Source of the DNA: JAEUHO01 sp046350655
GTDB taxonomy: Bacteria > Planctomycetota > PLA2 > JAEUHO01
Length of the DNA stretch: 64,000 nucleotides
NCBI GenBank assembly: GCA_046350655.1
Contig: JAXMAB010000004.1
Span: 992,001 to 1,056,000 of the forward strand
Direction of reading: 5' to 3'
A model generated the notes under the pieces. It was not told where the DNA came from. It ran no database searches and saw only the letters and a program-made list of their open reading frames with translations. The stretch's first letter is position 1; each line of letters opens with the position of its first letter. Made by a program: the position numbers and the translations under genes. This document shows, piece by piece, positions 46,625-54,834 of the stretch.

Positions 46625-48757
46625 TCAGCGAAGCGCGCTGCGTCGGAGAAGGCGCACCTCGATCGGCGACGCGGCCGACGGGTCCACCGTGCGCTCCATG
46701 TACCGGTCGTCGGTCTCGAAGACCAGCCGCACGGCCGTGCGTGGCACGTGTTCCATCGTGAAGCGACCGTCCGTGTCGGTGCGCGTCCAACGGAAGTCCT
46801 CGACCTCGGGGCACCGGACCGTCGCGCCCGCGATCGGATGCCCGGCCGGGTCGAGCGCGCGGCCGGTGATCGTCGCGCCGACGTCGAGCACGACGTCGTC
46901 GAGGTCCACCGCGGCGCCGCCGCGGACCGAGAACGTGCGCCGTACCCACGCCGCGTCCGACGGGCACACGACCCAGACGTAGTCGCCGTCGGACAGGCCG
47001 TCGTGGGAGAGGACGCCGTCGTCGGGTTCGCGCGTGCCACCCTTGCCGCCACCGTCGGTCGAGAGCATGACCTCGACGCGACGCGTGTAGGGGCGCCGTT
47101 CGGCGTCCAGGAGCCGCATTCGGACGCGGCCCTCGGGCGCGAGGACGACCCGCAGGTCGCGCGCGGGCGCGGTGGCGGGTACGCGGAAGGCGCCCGCAGC
47201 GTGGCCACGTTCGTCTTTCCATTTGACGTGCAGGTGGATGGGGCCCGGCCACACGCCCGAAACGGAGAATCGCCCCGACCCGTCCGTGCGCGTTCGGATC
47301 GACGGCGCGCCGGGCAGGCCATCGACGCTCCAACGGTCGATCACGACGGACGCGTCCGCGAGCGGCAAGCCGCCGACGTCCACGACCGTGCCCGCGACGG
47401 TCGCGCCCGTGGACAGCGGCAGGTCGAGCTCGATCGTCGCGCCCTCCTCGACGTCCACGAACGTCGCGGCCGGCAGGAAGCCCTCGGTCTCCGCGAACAC
47501 GAGCACGCGCCCGGGCACGACGTCCACCAGGCGCACGCGGCCGTCCGCTTCGGCTCGCGCGGGTCGCCTGGGGAACGAGGGCGGCGACGTGGCCCAGGCA
47601 ATCCGCACGTCGTGGGGCGAGTTGGCCCCGTCCGGCACGGTGCAGCGCACGAGCAACACGGCCGGCCGACGGATCCGCAACTCGACGTCCCGTCCCGGCG
47701 CCGCGTCGGTCGTCGGCAACACGTCGGCCACGTCCGCCGCCGCGGCGTGCCCGAACACGCTCGCAGAGACACCGTACGCCGCGCCGAGCTCGAGCCCGTC
47801 GAACACGAACCTGCCGTTGCGGTCGCTGATCTGGAAGGCCGGATTGCTGCGCGCGACCAGCCGCCGACCCCACAGGAACTGCGCGACGTCGGCCGGCACG
47901 GCGGCGGGCCACGCCTCCGCGGCGTCCTCGGCGAGCTCGGCGACGGTGCGCGCCCGCACCGTCACCTCGGGCATCGGGCGGCCGTCCGGGCCCAGGACGA
48001 CCCCGCGGATCGTGCCCCCGCGCTCGAGGCGGACGACCGTCGGATCGCGCTCGGGCCGCCCGCCGTCGGCGCGGAGCTTCACGGCCGACGTGCGGAACCC
48101 CGCCGCGCTCACGACGAACGTCGTCTCGTCGTTGTCCGCGAGGCCCGGGAGGGCCATCGTGCCGGTCGCGTCGGTCGCGCCCACCGGAAGCGGGATGCCC
48201 CAGCCTTCGACGGCGACCCTCGCACCCGCGATGCCCGCCTCGCCGTCGGCCGCGACGACCCGAAGGCTGGCGGCGACGCCCGCGAGGAGCGGGATCGGGA
48301 CGGGCGCCCCGTCCTCCGGCGGGCCGTGCCCGAGCTGACCGAAGTAGACGCGGTACCCGGGCGCCACCGCGTGGAAGTACCGCTCGCCCCGGGGCACGCC
48401 GTCGACGGACGCAAGGCCCGCCGCGTCACTGGCCACGGGCGCGAGCCAGTCCACGCCGTTCGGGTCGTGGACCCAGATGCGGGCCCCGGCGATCGGCGTG
48501 CCGGCGGGGTCCGCGACGCGGAACGTGAGCCACGGCGCCGCCTCGGCCGGCGCCGGACCCTGCGATGCTCGAGGTTTCGGGGCCTCGCCGCGCGGCGAGG
48601 CCGCGAGGTCGCGCGGCGCGGGCGTCTCGGTGGGTGCCGGTCCGGCCGCGGGACTGTCGGCCGCGGGACCGCCCTTCTGCCGCAGCCCGATCCACGCGAC
48701 GACGGCCAGCAATCCGGCCGCGAGGCACGCGAGGCCCGCTGCATTCCGTCGGTTCAC
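46625..48757 (-). CDS. Membrane-anchored or secreted carboxypeptidase-regulatory-like protein, 710 aa
   Basis: The GTG at 48755-48757 is preceded by GGGAGGGAGG five to six bases upstream. The N-terminal hydrophobic segment (AGLACLAAGLLAVVAWIGL) is followed by a Pro/Ala linker, then beta-sandwich units of the carboxypeptidase regulatory-like type: GTPIAGARIWVHDPNGVDW, GEAGIAGARVAVEGWG, GRPMPEVTVRARTV, GLPLADASVVIDRWS and GHPIAGATVRCPEVED. No enzyme domain is visible. It ends VDPSAASPIEVRLLRR. Same family as the 814-aa protein. Divergent from mfd, with 81 bases between starts. Confidence 0.85.
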   Translation of the reverse strand: MNRRNAAGLACLAAGLLAVVAWIGLRQKGGPAADSPAAGPAPTETPAPRDLAASPRGEAPKPRASQGPAPAEAAPWLTFRVADPAGTPIAGARIWVHDPNGVDWLAPVASDAAGLASVDGVPRGERYFHAVAPGYRVYFGQLGHGPPEDGAPVPIPLLAGVAASLRVVAADGEAGIAGARVAVEGWGIPLPVGATDATGTMALPGLADNDETTFVVSAAGFRTSAVKLRADGGRPERDPTVVRLERGGTIRGVVLGPDGRPMPEVTVRARTVAELAEDAAEAWPAAVPADVAQFLWGRRLVARSNPAFQISDRNGRFVFDGLELGAAYGVSASVFGHAAAADVADVLPTTDAAPGRDVELRIRRPAVLLVRCTVPDGANSPHDVRIAWATSPPSFPRRPARAEADGRVRLVDVVPGRVLVFAETEGFLPAATFVDVEEGATIELDLPLSTGATVAGTVVDVGGLPLADASVVIDRWSVDGLPGAPSIRTRTDGSGRFSVSGVWPGPIHLHVKWKDERGHAAGAFRVPATAPARDLRVVLAPEGRVRMRLLDAERRPYTRRVEVMLSTDGGGKGGTREPDDGVLSHDGLSDGDYVWVVCPSDAAWVRRTFSVRGGAAVDLDDVVLDVGATITGRALDPAGHPIAGATVRCPEVEDFRWTRTDTDGRFTMEHVPRTAVRLVFETDDRYMERTVDPSAASPIEVRLLRRSALR

Positions 48758-48822
48758 GACGTCCTCCCTCCCCAGCGTACCCGCCCGGCCGGAGCGGGTG
48801 GGGGCGCCCGCGCGCGCGCGGG

Positions 48823-48828
48823 TACCAT
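48823..48828 (+). promoter_or_regulatory. -10 box TACCAT for leaderless mfd
   Basis: TACCAT ends ten bases before the mfd GTG. There is no Shine-Dalgarno in between. Confidence 0.45.
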
Positions 48829-48838
48829 CGGCCCTTTC

Positions 48839-51800
48839 GTGACCGCCGACCGCTCGGCTGCGCCCTACCCTGACCCCGCCCACGTGGCGGCCCCCGTCGC
48901 GGGCCTCCTCGCCCGGAAGAAGTCCGTCCGCGTGGGGGGCGTCCACGGCGGCGCCGTCGGCCTCCTCGTCGCGGGCCTGCGCGCGCACGCGCCCGCGATC
49001 CTCGTCGTCACGAGCGACGCGCGCGCGGCCGACGCCGCCGTCCTCGACGTCGCGACCTTCGCCCACGACGACGCGCTGTCGTTCCCGACGTGGCCCCACG
49101 GCGCCGGCCAGGGGCCGCCGGACCCCGACGTCCTCTCCGCGCGCGTCGCGGTGCTCGATGCCGCCCGCGCGGCACGCGAGGCCCGGTCCGCGCCGGCGAG
49201 CGGGCCTCGCGTCCCGGGAGAGGGGCCGCCGTCCCCGCGCGCCGGGTCGCGGGCGTCGGCCGCGGCGGCGCCGGGCCCGCTCGCGCCCGTGTTCGTCGCG
49301 CCCGTGGGGGCGCTCGTGCAGGACGTGCCGTCGCCCGTCGTCGTCGAGCGGGCCGGCCTCGTGCTCGCGCTCGGCGAGACGCACGCGCCGGGGTCGCTCC
49401 TCGAGCACCTCGCGTTGTCGGGGTACGTGCGCGTCGGCGCCGTCGAGACGCCCGGCGAGTTCGCGGGCCGCGGCGGCGTGGTCGACGTCTTCCCGTACGG
49501 CGCGAAGGCGCCCGTGCGCCTCGACTTCTTCGGCGACGTGCTCGAGTCGGTGCGCGTGCTCGACCCCGCGACGAACCGCGTCGGGGCGGGCCTCGCGTCG
49601 GTGCGGTTGCTCTGCCTGCCCCCCGAGCGCGTGCGCGACCCCGCGGCCGACTCGGGGCCGTGCACGATCCTCGAGCACCTGCCGCCGGACGCGCTCGTGG
49701 TGCTCGTCGAGCCGTCGGTCGTCGCGGGGCGGCTGGCGGTGGGCAAGGGCGTGGCGATCGTGGGCGACCGCGTGCGGTGGAAGCGGCTCGACGGGGGCCT
49801 CGCGGCCGCGCGGCGCCTCGACCTCGCCGCGCTGCGGCTCGGCCCCGACGGCGATCTCGACCTCGAGGTGGGCACGCTGGAGGAGGTGCGCGGGATCGCG
49901 GAGCGGGCGGAGCGCGCGAGCGCCGCGCGCAAGGGCCCGACGCGCGCCGACCCGCAGGCCCTCGTCGCGGAGGCGCTGCGGCGGCTGACGACGCGCGCGG
50001 ACCGCATCGTCGTGTTCCGGCGCGCGCCGGGCGAGGAGGAGCGGCTCAAGGAGCTGATGCCCGACGCGCCGCTCGTGTTCGCGGAGGGGTCGCTCTCGGC
50101 GTCGTTCCTCCTGGCGAAGGAGCGCGTCGCGTTCCTCGCGTACGACGACCTCGCCGACCTCTCCCTGCGCGAGCGGCGGCCCCGCGGCATCGCCGGGGCC
50201 TCGCGGCCGCTGCAGGACTTCCTCGAGCTCGAGGTCGGCGAGCCCGTCGTGCACCTGCACCACGGCATCGGCGTGTTCCGCGGGCTCGCGCCGCTCGACG
50301 GCGGCGCGCAGGCGATGAAGCTCGAGTTCGCGGAGGGCACGACGCTGTTCGTGCCCGTCGCGCGCATCGACCTCGTGCAGCGGTACGTCGGCACGGGGCG
50401 GCGCCCGCGGCTCTCGAAGGTCGGCGGGTCGGAGTGGGCGGCGAAGAAGGCGAAGGTCGAGGACGCGGTGCTCGAGTTCGCCGAGGGGCTGCTCGAGGTG
50501 CAGGCCCAGCGCACGCGGCGCGCGGGCCCGCCGATGAAGCCGCACCCGCACTGGCAGGACGAGTTCGAGCGCTCGTTCCCCTGGAAGGACACGCCGGACC
50601 AGGCGGCGACGACGCTCGCGCTGCGGGCCGACCTCGCGGGCCCGCGGCCCATGGACCGCCTGCTGTGCGGCGACGTCGGCTACGGCAAGACCGAGCTCGC
50701 CCTGCGCGCCGCGTTCCTCGTCGCGACGGCGGGGCGGCAGGTGGCCGTGCTCGTGCCGACCACCGTGCTGTGCGAGCAGCACCGCCGCACGTTCGAGGCG
50801 CGGCTCGCGTCGTACCCCGTCGTGGTGCGCGCGCTGTCGCGGTTCCGCACGCCGGCCGAGCAGCGCGAGATCGTCGCGGGCCTCGCGGACGGCTCCGTGG
50901 ACGTCGTCGTCGGCACGCACCGCCTGCTGTCGAAGGACGTGAAGTTCAAGGACCTCGCCATGGTCGTCGTGGACGAGGAGCAGCGGTTCGGCGTCGAGCA
51001 CAAGGAGAAGCTGAAGGCGCTCAAGGCCGACGTGGACGTGCTCACGCTGACCGCGACGCCGATCCCGCGCACGCTGCACATGGCCCTGCTCGGCATCAAG
51101 GACATCAGCAACCTCACGACGCCGCCGCCGGGCCGCCGGCCCATCGAGACGAAGCTCGCGCGCTTCGACGAGGCGCTCATCCGCGAGGCGATCGTGCGCG
51201 AGCTCGACCGCGGCGGGCAGGTCTACTACCTCCACAACCGCGTCTACGACCTGCCGGTGGTCGTCGGCCGCGTCCTGCGGCTCGTGCCCGACGCGCGCGT
51301 CACCTCCATCCACGGCCAGATGGACCGCGACCTCGTCGAGGAGCGCATGCTCCAGTTCGTCCGGGGCGACGTGGACGTGCTCGTGTCCACGACCATCGTC
51401 GAGTCGGGCCTCGACATCCCCAACGCCAACACGATGGTCATCGAGGACGCCGAGCGGTACGGCCTCGCCGAGCTGCACCAGCTGCGCGGCCGCGTCGGGC
51501 GCGAGCAGCGCCACGCCCACTGCCTCCTCCTCGTCGACAAGGACCGCTCGCTGTCGGAGGAGGCCGCGCGCCGCCTCACCGCGCTCGAGGAGTACAGCGA
51601 GCTCGGCGCGGGCTTCCGCATCGCCATGCGCGACCTCGAGCTCCGCGGCGCCGGCAACCTCCTCGGCGCGCAGCAGTCGGGCCACATCGCCGCGGTCGGG
51701 TACGAGCTCTACTGCAAGATGCTCGCCGACGCCGTCCACCGCGTCCGCAAGGACCCGCCGCGGACCGGCGACCCCGCCACGGTGGACGTGGACGTCCCGT

Positions 51801-52330
51801 GCGGCCTGCCGCCGGCCTACGTCGCGGACGCGCGCGAGACGTTCCGCCTCTTCCGCCGCGTCTCGACCGCGCCCACCGCCGAGGTGCTCGCCGACCTCCG
51901 CGACGAGCTCGTCGCGCGGTTCGGCCCGCTGCCCCCCGACACGCAGCGGCTGTTCCTCCACCAGGGCGTGCGCCTCGCGGCGGGGGCGCTCGGGATCGGC
52001 CGCGTCGGCGCCGCCGAGGCCGGCGGGCTCGTCGTCGAGGCGCGGCCGGGCACCGACGCCATCGACCGGCTCGCGGCGCGCGGGGTCCGCATCCGTCGCC
52101 TCGCGACGCCCGGGACCGCCTACGTCCCGCCGCCCGAGGGGCCGCCGGGCCGCACGCTCGTGGCGCTCCTCGAGGCCTCGCTCGTCGCGTTGCTCGCGCG
52201 CCTGGGGCCGGATCGGCCGGGGCCGGGCCCCGGGACCCCGGGCGGTCCCGGCGGGGGACCGCGAGGCCCGGCGGCGGGCGGGGACGGCGCGTCGCGCGGG
52301 GCTCCCTCGCGGGTATCTTCGCGACGATGA
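48839..52330 (+). CDS. mfd: Transcription-repair coupling factor Mfd, 1163 aa
   Basis: ATP-driven DNA translocase that removes RNA polymerase stalled at lesions and recruits UvrA. GTG at 48839. The N-terminal UvrB-like module includes GEFAGRGGVVDVFPYGAKAP. The CarD-like RNA-polymerase-binding domain has EPVVHLHHGIGVFRG (about residue 465). The helicase motifs are GDVGYGKTELAL (about 610), VVDEEQRFGVEHKEKL (about 710), LTATPIPRTLHMAL, IHGQMDRDLVEERM, ESGLDIPNANTM and RGRVGREQRHAH, then the C-terminal domain. Two stretches look added. Residues about 112-145, before APVFVAPVGALVQDV, contain a complete REP1 palindrome. The last 30 or so residues (Gly/Pro-rich) include another REP1 arm. Confidence 0.96.
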   Translation: MTADRSAAPYPDPAHVAAPVAGLLARKKSVRVGGVHGGAVGLLVAGLRAHAPAILVVTSDARAADAAVLDVATFAHDDALSFPTWPHGAGQGPPDPDVLSARVAVLDAARAAREARSAPASGPRVPGEGPPSPRAGSRASAAAAPGPLAPVFVAPVGALVQDVPSPVVVERAGLVLALGETHAPGSLLEHLALSGYVRVGAVETPGEFAGRGGVVDVFPYGAKAPVRLDFFGDVLESVRVLDPATNRVGAGLASVRLLCLPPERVRDPAADSGPCTILEHLPPDALVVLVEPSVVAGRLAVGKGVAIVGDRVRWKRLDGGLAAARRLDLAALRLGPDGDLDLEVGTLEEVRGIAERAERASAARKGPTRADPQALVAEALRRLTTRADRIVVFRRAPGEEERLKELMPDAPLVFAEGSLSASFLLAKERVAFLAYDDLADLSLRERRPRGIAGASRPLQDFLELEVGEPVVHLHHGIGVFRGLAPLDGGAQAMKLEFAEGTTLFVPVARIDLVQRYVGTGRRPRLSKVGGSEWAAKKAKVEDAVLEFAEGLLEVQAQRTRRAGPPMKPHPHWQDEFERSFPWKDTPDQAATTLALRADLAGPRPMDRLLCGDVGYGKTELALRAAFLVATAGRQVAVLVPTTVLCEQHRRTFEARLASYPVVVRALSRFRTPAEQREIVAGLADGSVDVVVGTHRLLSKDVKFKDLAMVVVDEEQRFGVEHKEKLKALKADVDVLTLTATPIPRTLHMALLGIKDISNLTTPPPGRRPIETKLARFDEALIREAIVRELDRGGQVYYLHNRVYDLPVVVGRVLRLVPDARVTSIHGQMDRDLVEERMLQFVRGDVDVLVSTTIVESGLDIPNANTMVIEDAERYGLAELHQLRGRVGREQRHAHCLLLVDKDRSLSEEAARRLTALEEYSELGAGFRIAMRDLELRGAGNLLGAQQSGHIAAVGYELYCKMLADAVHRVRKDPPRTGDPATVDVDVPCGLPPAYVADARETFRLFRRVSTAPTAEVLADLRDELVARFGPLPPDTQRLFLHQGVRLAAGALGIGRVGAAEAGGLVVEARPGTDAIDRLAARGVRIRRLATPGTAYVPPPEGPPGRTLVALLEASLVALLARLGPDRPGPGPGTPGGPGGGPRGPAAGGDGASRGAPSRVSSRR
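49174..49212. repeat. Complete REP1 palindrome inside the mfd coding sequence
   Basis: Arms ACGCGAGGCCCG (49174-49185) and CGGGCCTCGCGT (49201-49212) are exact inverses with a 15-base loop. The frame stays open and encodes REARSAPASGPRV, in a linker absent from ordinary Mfd. Confidence 0.85.
52256..52274 (+). repeat. REP1 arm in the 3' end of mfd
   Basis: GGGACCGCGAGGCCCGGCG, one REP1 arm, encodes part of the Gly/Pro-rich Mfd C-terminus just before the stop. Confidence 0.65.
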
Positions 52331-53511
52331 CCCCGTCCCGCCCGCGTGCGCGCACCCTGCCCGTGCTGATGCTGTCGGCGATCGCGGCGGCGGTCACGCC
52401 GACGCTCGCGCCGTCCCCGGCCGTCGCCGAGGACCTCCCGAGCGGCGCGCCCGCCCCGTCGGGCGGCGACGGCCGCACGCTGGACCAGTGGCTCGCCAAC
52501 GTCTGCGGCGAGACCGTCACGCGGCGCATGCTCGTCCGCGAGATCGGGCCGCAGGAGCCGGACGAGCCCGAGGTCGCGTACGAGCGCCGGCTGCGCGACC
52601 GCCTCGTGATGCGCACGATCAACGGCGTGATGGCGTGGAAGGCGAAGCTGTTCGGCCTCGACCCGCGTCCGTCCGTCGTCGACGAGATCGTGCAGAAGGA
52701 GGCCGACGAGGCCGTGAAGGCCGCGCGCGAGCGCGACCCGGGCATCACGTTCGAGGGGCTCCTGCGCAAGCGGGGCCAGAGCCTCGACGAGTTCAAGGCG
52801 ATCCTCGCCCGCGAGCTGGTCGTGCAGAACTACCGCGCGATCCTGTTCAACGGCACGCCCGGCAAACGCGCGCAGATCGACGTCGAGCCCGCGCCCGCCG
52901 AGTGCCGCCGGCTCTACGACAACCACCGCGCCTCGTTCGACCAGGCCGCGGGCGTGCGCGTCGCCACGTTCGCCGCGTCCCCCGAGACCTACCTCGAGGC
53001 GTCCGGCGACCGCTACGACGTCGCGGTCGAGAGCGCGCGCAAGAAGGTCGAGTCGCTGGCCGCGCAGGTCGCGTCCGGTCGCACCCCCGCGGACGTCGCG
53101 AAGGCGAACAAGCTCGAGCAGGGCTCGTGGAGCGCGTCGGCGGCGGACGCGTGGGTCGAGAAGGGCCGCGGCGGCACGTCGCTCGAGGAGGTCGACGCGT
53201 GGGCGTTCGACCCCGCGCGTCGCGTCGGCGAGACGAAGGTCGTGGACGGGCCGCGCGGCATGGTGATCGCCTACGTGATCCTCGCGGTGCGGCCGTCGCG
53301 GACGAAGTCCTACGACGAGGCGCTCCCGGACGTCATGAACCGCATCCGCTCGACGCGCCAGCGGCGGTTCTGGATGCACCACATGCTCGAGGTGATGGCG
53401 TCCGCGCCCGTGAAGCCGCCCATGCTCGTCGAGGAGATCTCGGACCAGCTGCGGACGCAGCTCCAGCGGCTCGACGAGGACCCGATCGACCGCGAGATCC
53501 GGCTGCGGTGA
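52327..53511 (+). CDS. Exported SurA/parvulin-like protein, 394 aa
   Basis: The ATG at 52327 overlaps the mfd TGA (ATGA), so translation is coupled. A signal peptide (VLMLSAIAAAVTPTLAPSPA) ends near VAEDLP. The middle resembles the SurA N-terminal chaperone domain (RLRDRLVMRTINGVMAWKAK, then ILARELVVQNYRAIL). The C-terminal part follows the order of a parvulin domain (ESLAAQVASGRTPADVAKAN, WAFDPARRVGETKVVDGPRG, then a final strand VIAYVILAV) but is diverged, so isomerase activity is doubtful. A periplasmic chaperone role is the best guess. A REP1 hairpin follows the stop. Confidence 0.7.
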   Translation: MTPSRPRARTLPVLMLSAIAAAVTPTLAPSPAVAEDLPSGAPAPSGGDGRTLDQWLANVCGETVTRRMLVREIGPQEPDEPEVAYERRLRDRLVMRTINGVMAWKAKLFGLDPRPSVVDEIVQKEADEAVKAARERDPGITFEGLLRKRGQSLDEFKAILARELVVQNYRAILFNGTPGKRAQIDVEPAPAECRRLYDNHRASFDQAAGVRVATFAASPETYLEASGDRYDVAVESARKKVESLAAQVASGRTPADVAKANKLEQGSWSASAADAWVEKGRGGTSLEEVDAWAFDPARRVGETKVVDGPRGMVIAYVILAVRPSRTKSYDEALPDVMNRIRSTRQRRFWMHHMLEVMASAPVKPPMLVEEISDQLRTQLQRLDEDPIDREIRLR

Positions 53512-53539
53512 GCGGGCCCGGGGCGAGCTCGGGCCCGGC

Positions 53540-53580
53540 GGGGACGCGAGGCCCGGCGGCCGACCGGGCCTCGCGTCCCC
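53540..53580 (+). terminator. REP1 perfect hairpin after the SurA-like gene
   Basis: Arms GGGGACGCGAGGCCCGG and CCGGGCCTCGCGTCCCC are exact 17-bp inverses with a 7-base loop, 28 bases past the stop at 53511 and 25 bases before the next start. It may end or attenuate the mfd message. Confidence 0.6.
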
Positions 53581-53605
53581 GGGGAGCCCGACCGCGCCCC
53601 CGACC

Positions 53606-54643
53606 GTGCTGCGGCCCGTGGCCCGACGCCGGCGCGGCCCCTTCGACGTCGCGATCCTCGCGGTCGCGGTCGCGCTCGCGCTGGTGCCCGCCGGGGCCTT
53701 CGTCGCGCGACTCGCGCGGGGCACGCCGGCGACGACGCAGCCGTTCCTGTTCCCTGCGGGCGAGCGGGCGGCGTTCGAGGCGCTGCGGGACCGCGCGGCG
53801 AAGGGGCTCCTGTCGCTGCAGCAGCCCGGCGGCGGGTTCCTGCCGCGCGTCGACGCGGTGGACGTGGATCCGTTGGACCGCGCCGAGGCGACGGCGATGG
53901 GCCTCGCGGGCCTCGCGGTCGCGTCGCGGCTCGGGTCGCGGGTGGCCGGGCTCGAGGACGGGCTCGCGCGCGCGCGGCGGACGCTGACGCAGCTGCAGTC
54001 GCAGTCGGGGCAGTTCGGCGTGAGTCGCCGGCCGCGGCGCGGGGTGGGGGTGAGCGCGGTCGCGTGCGGCGTGATCGGGCTGTGCGTCGTCGGCGATCCG
54101 GGGGACGTCACGTACCTCGAAGCGGCGGGCCGGGCCCTGGTCGCGCAGGCGCAGATGGGGACGCTGCCGAGCGGGTGGGTGCAGGCGGTCGCCGCGCGCG
54201 GCCTGGCGCAGCTGGTCGAGAGCGGGTACGGGGCGTGGCTCGGCGACGACCCGGTGTCCGTGCTGCCGACGCAGCGGATCGAGCTGGCTCGGCGGGTGAC
54301 GGACAGCCACGTCGCGCAGGCGCTCGTGCTGCAGATCGAGACGGCGCTCGGGGCGCCGCCCGTGGACCTGCCGAAGGCCGTGCTGCGGAGGATCCTCGAC
54401 GATCCGCCGACGTGGACGGGGCTCGAGAGCGACATGGGGTCGTGGGTCCAGCAGGCGTGGCTCGCGGCGCGGCTCCCGGAGGGGCCCGCGTGGTTCGCGA
54501 ACGCGCTGTCGGAGCTCGCGAAGGCACCGGGGGAGACCGGGGTGGTCGAGGGCGACTACTACGGGTATCCGGTCGCGCGGACGGCGGGGCTCCTGCTGGT
54601 CCTGTGGGAGGGCGGCGGGCGGCGGCGGATCGGAGCGCCGTAA
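53606..54643 (+). CDS. Membrane-anchored or secreted helical protein, 345 aa
   Basis: Unknown function. GTG at 53606 without a clear Shine-Dalgarno. An N-terminal hydrophobic segment (VAILAVAVALALVPAGAFVA) is followed by all-helical sequence. AKGLLSLQQPGGGFLPR, ATAMGLAGLAVASRLGS and VSAVACGVIGLCVVGDPGD recall the alpha-toroid repeats of squalene-cyclase-like proteins. The ending EGDYYGYPVARTAGLLLVLW is similar in style to the next protein. This suggests a second, diverged toroid protein next to the 536-aa one. Its stop codon overlaps copy D of the shared promoter-like element. Confidence 0.65.
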   Translation: MLRPVARRRRGPFDVAILAVAVALALVPAGAFVARLARGTPATTQPFLFPAGERAAFEALRDRAAKGLLSLQQPGGGFLPRVDAVDVDPLDRAEATAMGLAGLAVASRLGSRVAGLEDGLARARRTLTQLQSQSGQFGVSRRPRRGVGVSAVACGVIGLCVVGDPGDVTYLEAAGRALVAQAQMGTLPSGWVQAVAARGLAQLVESGYGAWLGDDPVSVLPTQRIELARRVTDSHVAQALVLQIETALGAPPVDLPKAVLRRILDDPPTWTGLESDMGSWVQQAWLAARLPEGPAWFANALSELAKAPGETGVVEGDYYGYPVARTAGLLLVLWEGGGRRRIGAP

Positions 54644-54668
54644 GTCCGCCGGGCGACGGGGCTTACAG
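54640..54668 (+). promoter_or_regulatory. Shared 29-bp element, copy D (536-aa toroid gene)
   Basis: Reads GTAAGTC-N15-CTTACAG towards the toroid gene, 166 bases before its ATG, and overlaps the stop codon of the gene before. Its half-sites form GTAAG/CTTAC. A second possible promoter, GTTTAC-N18-TAGAAT, lies at 54695-54724. Confidence 0.55.
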
Positions 54669-54834
54669 GCGTCGAACCGCGGGCAGGCTCGTCCGTTTAC
54701 TCCGGGGAAGCCGGACTCTAGAATGCGCCGCTCGGACGGTCCGAAGGCGCATCCTCGGCCGGCCCCCATGTTCTCGGCGACCGGCCTTCCCGGGCGACTT
54801 GCCCGGGGGGGAACCGAACGGAGACTCTCGACCG

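Noticed and set aside
48727..48739. REP1-like arm at the start of the 710-aa gene
   Set aside because: Only ACGCGAGGCCCG matches and it falls within an ordinary signal-peptide coding sequence; chance codon use explains it.
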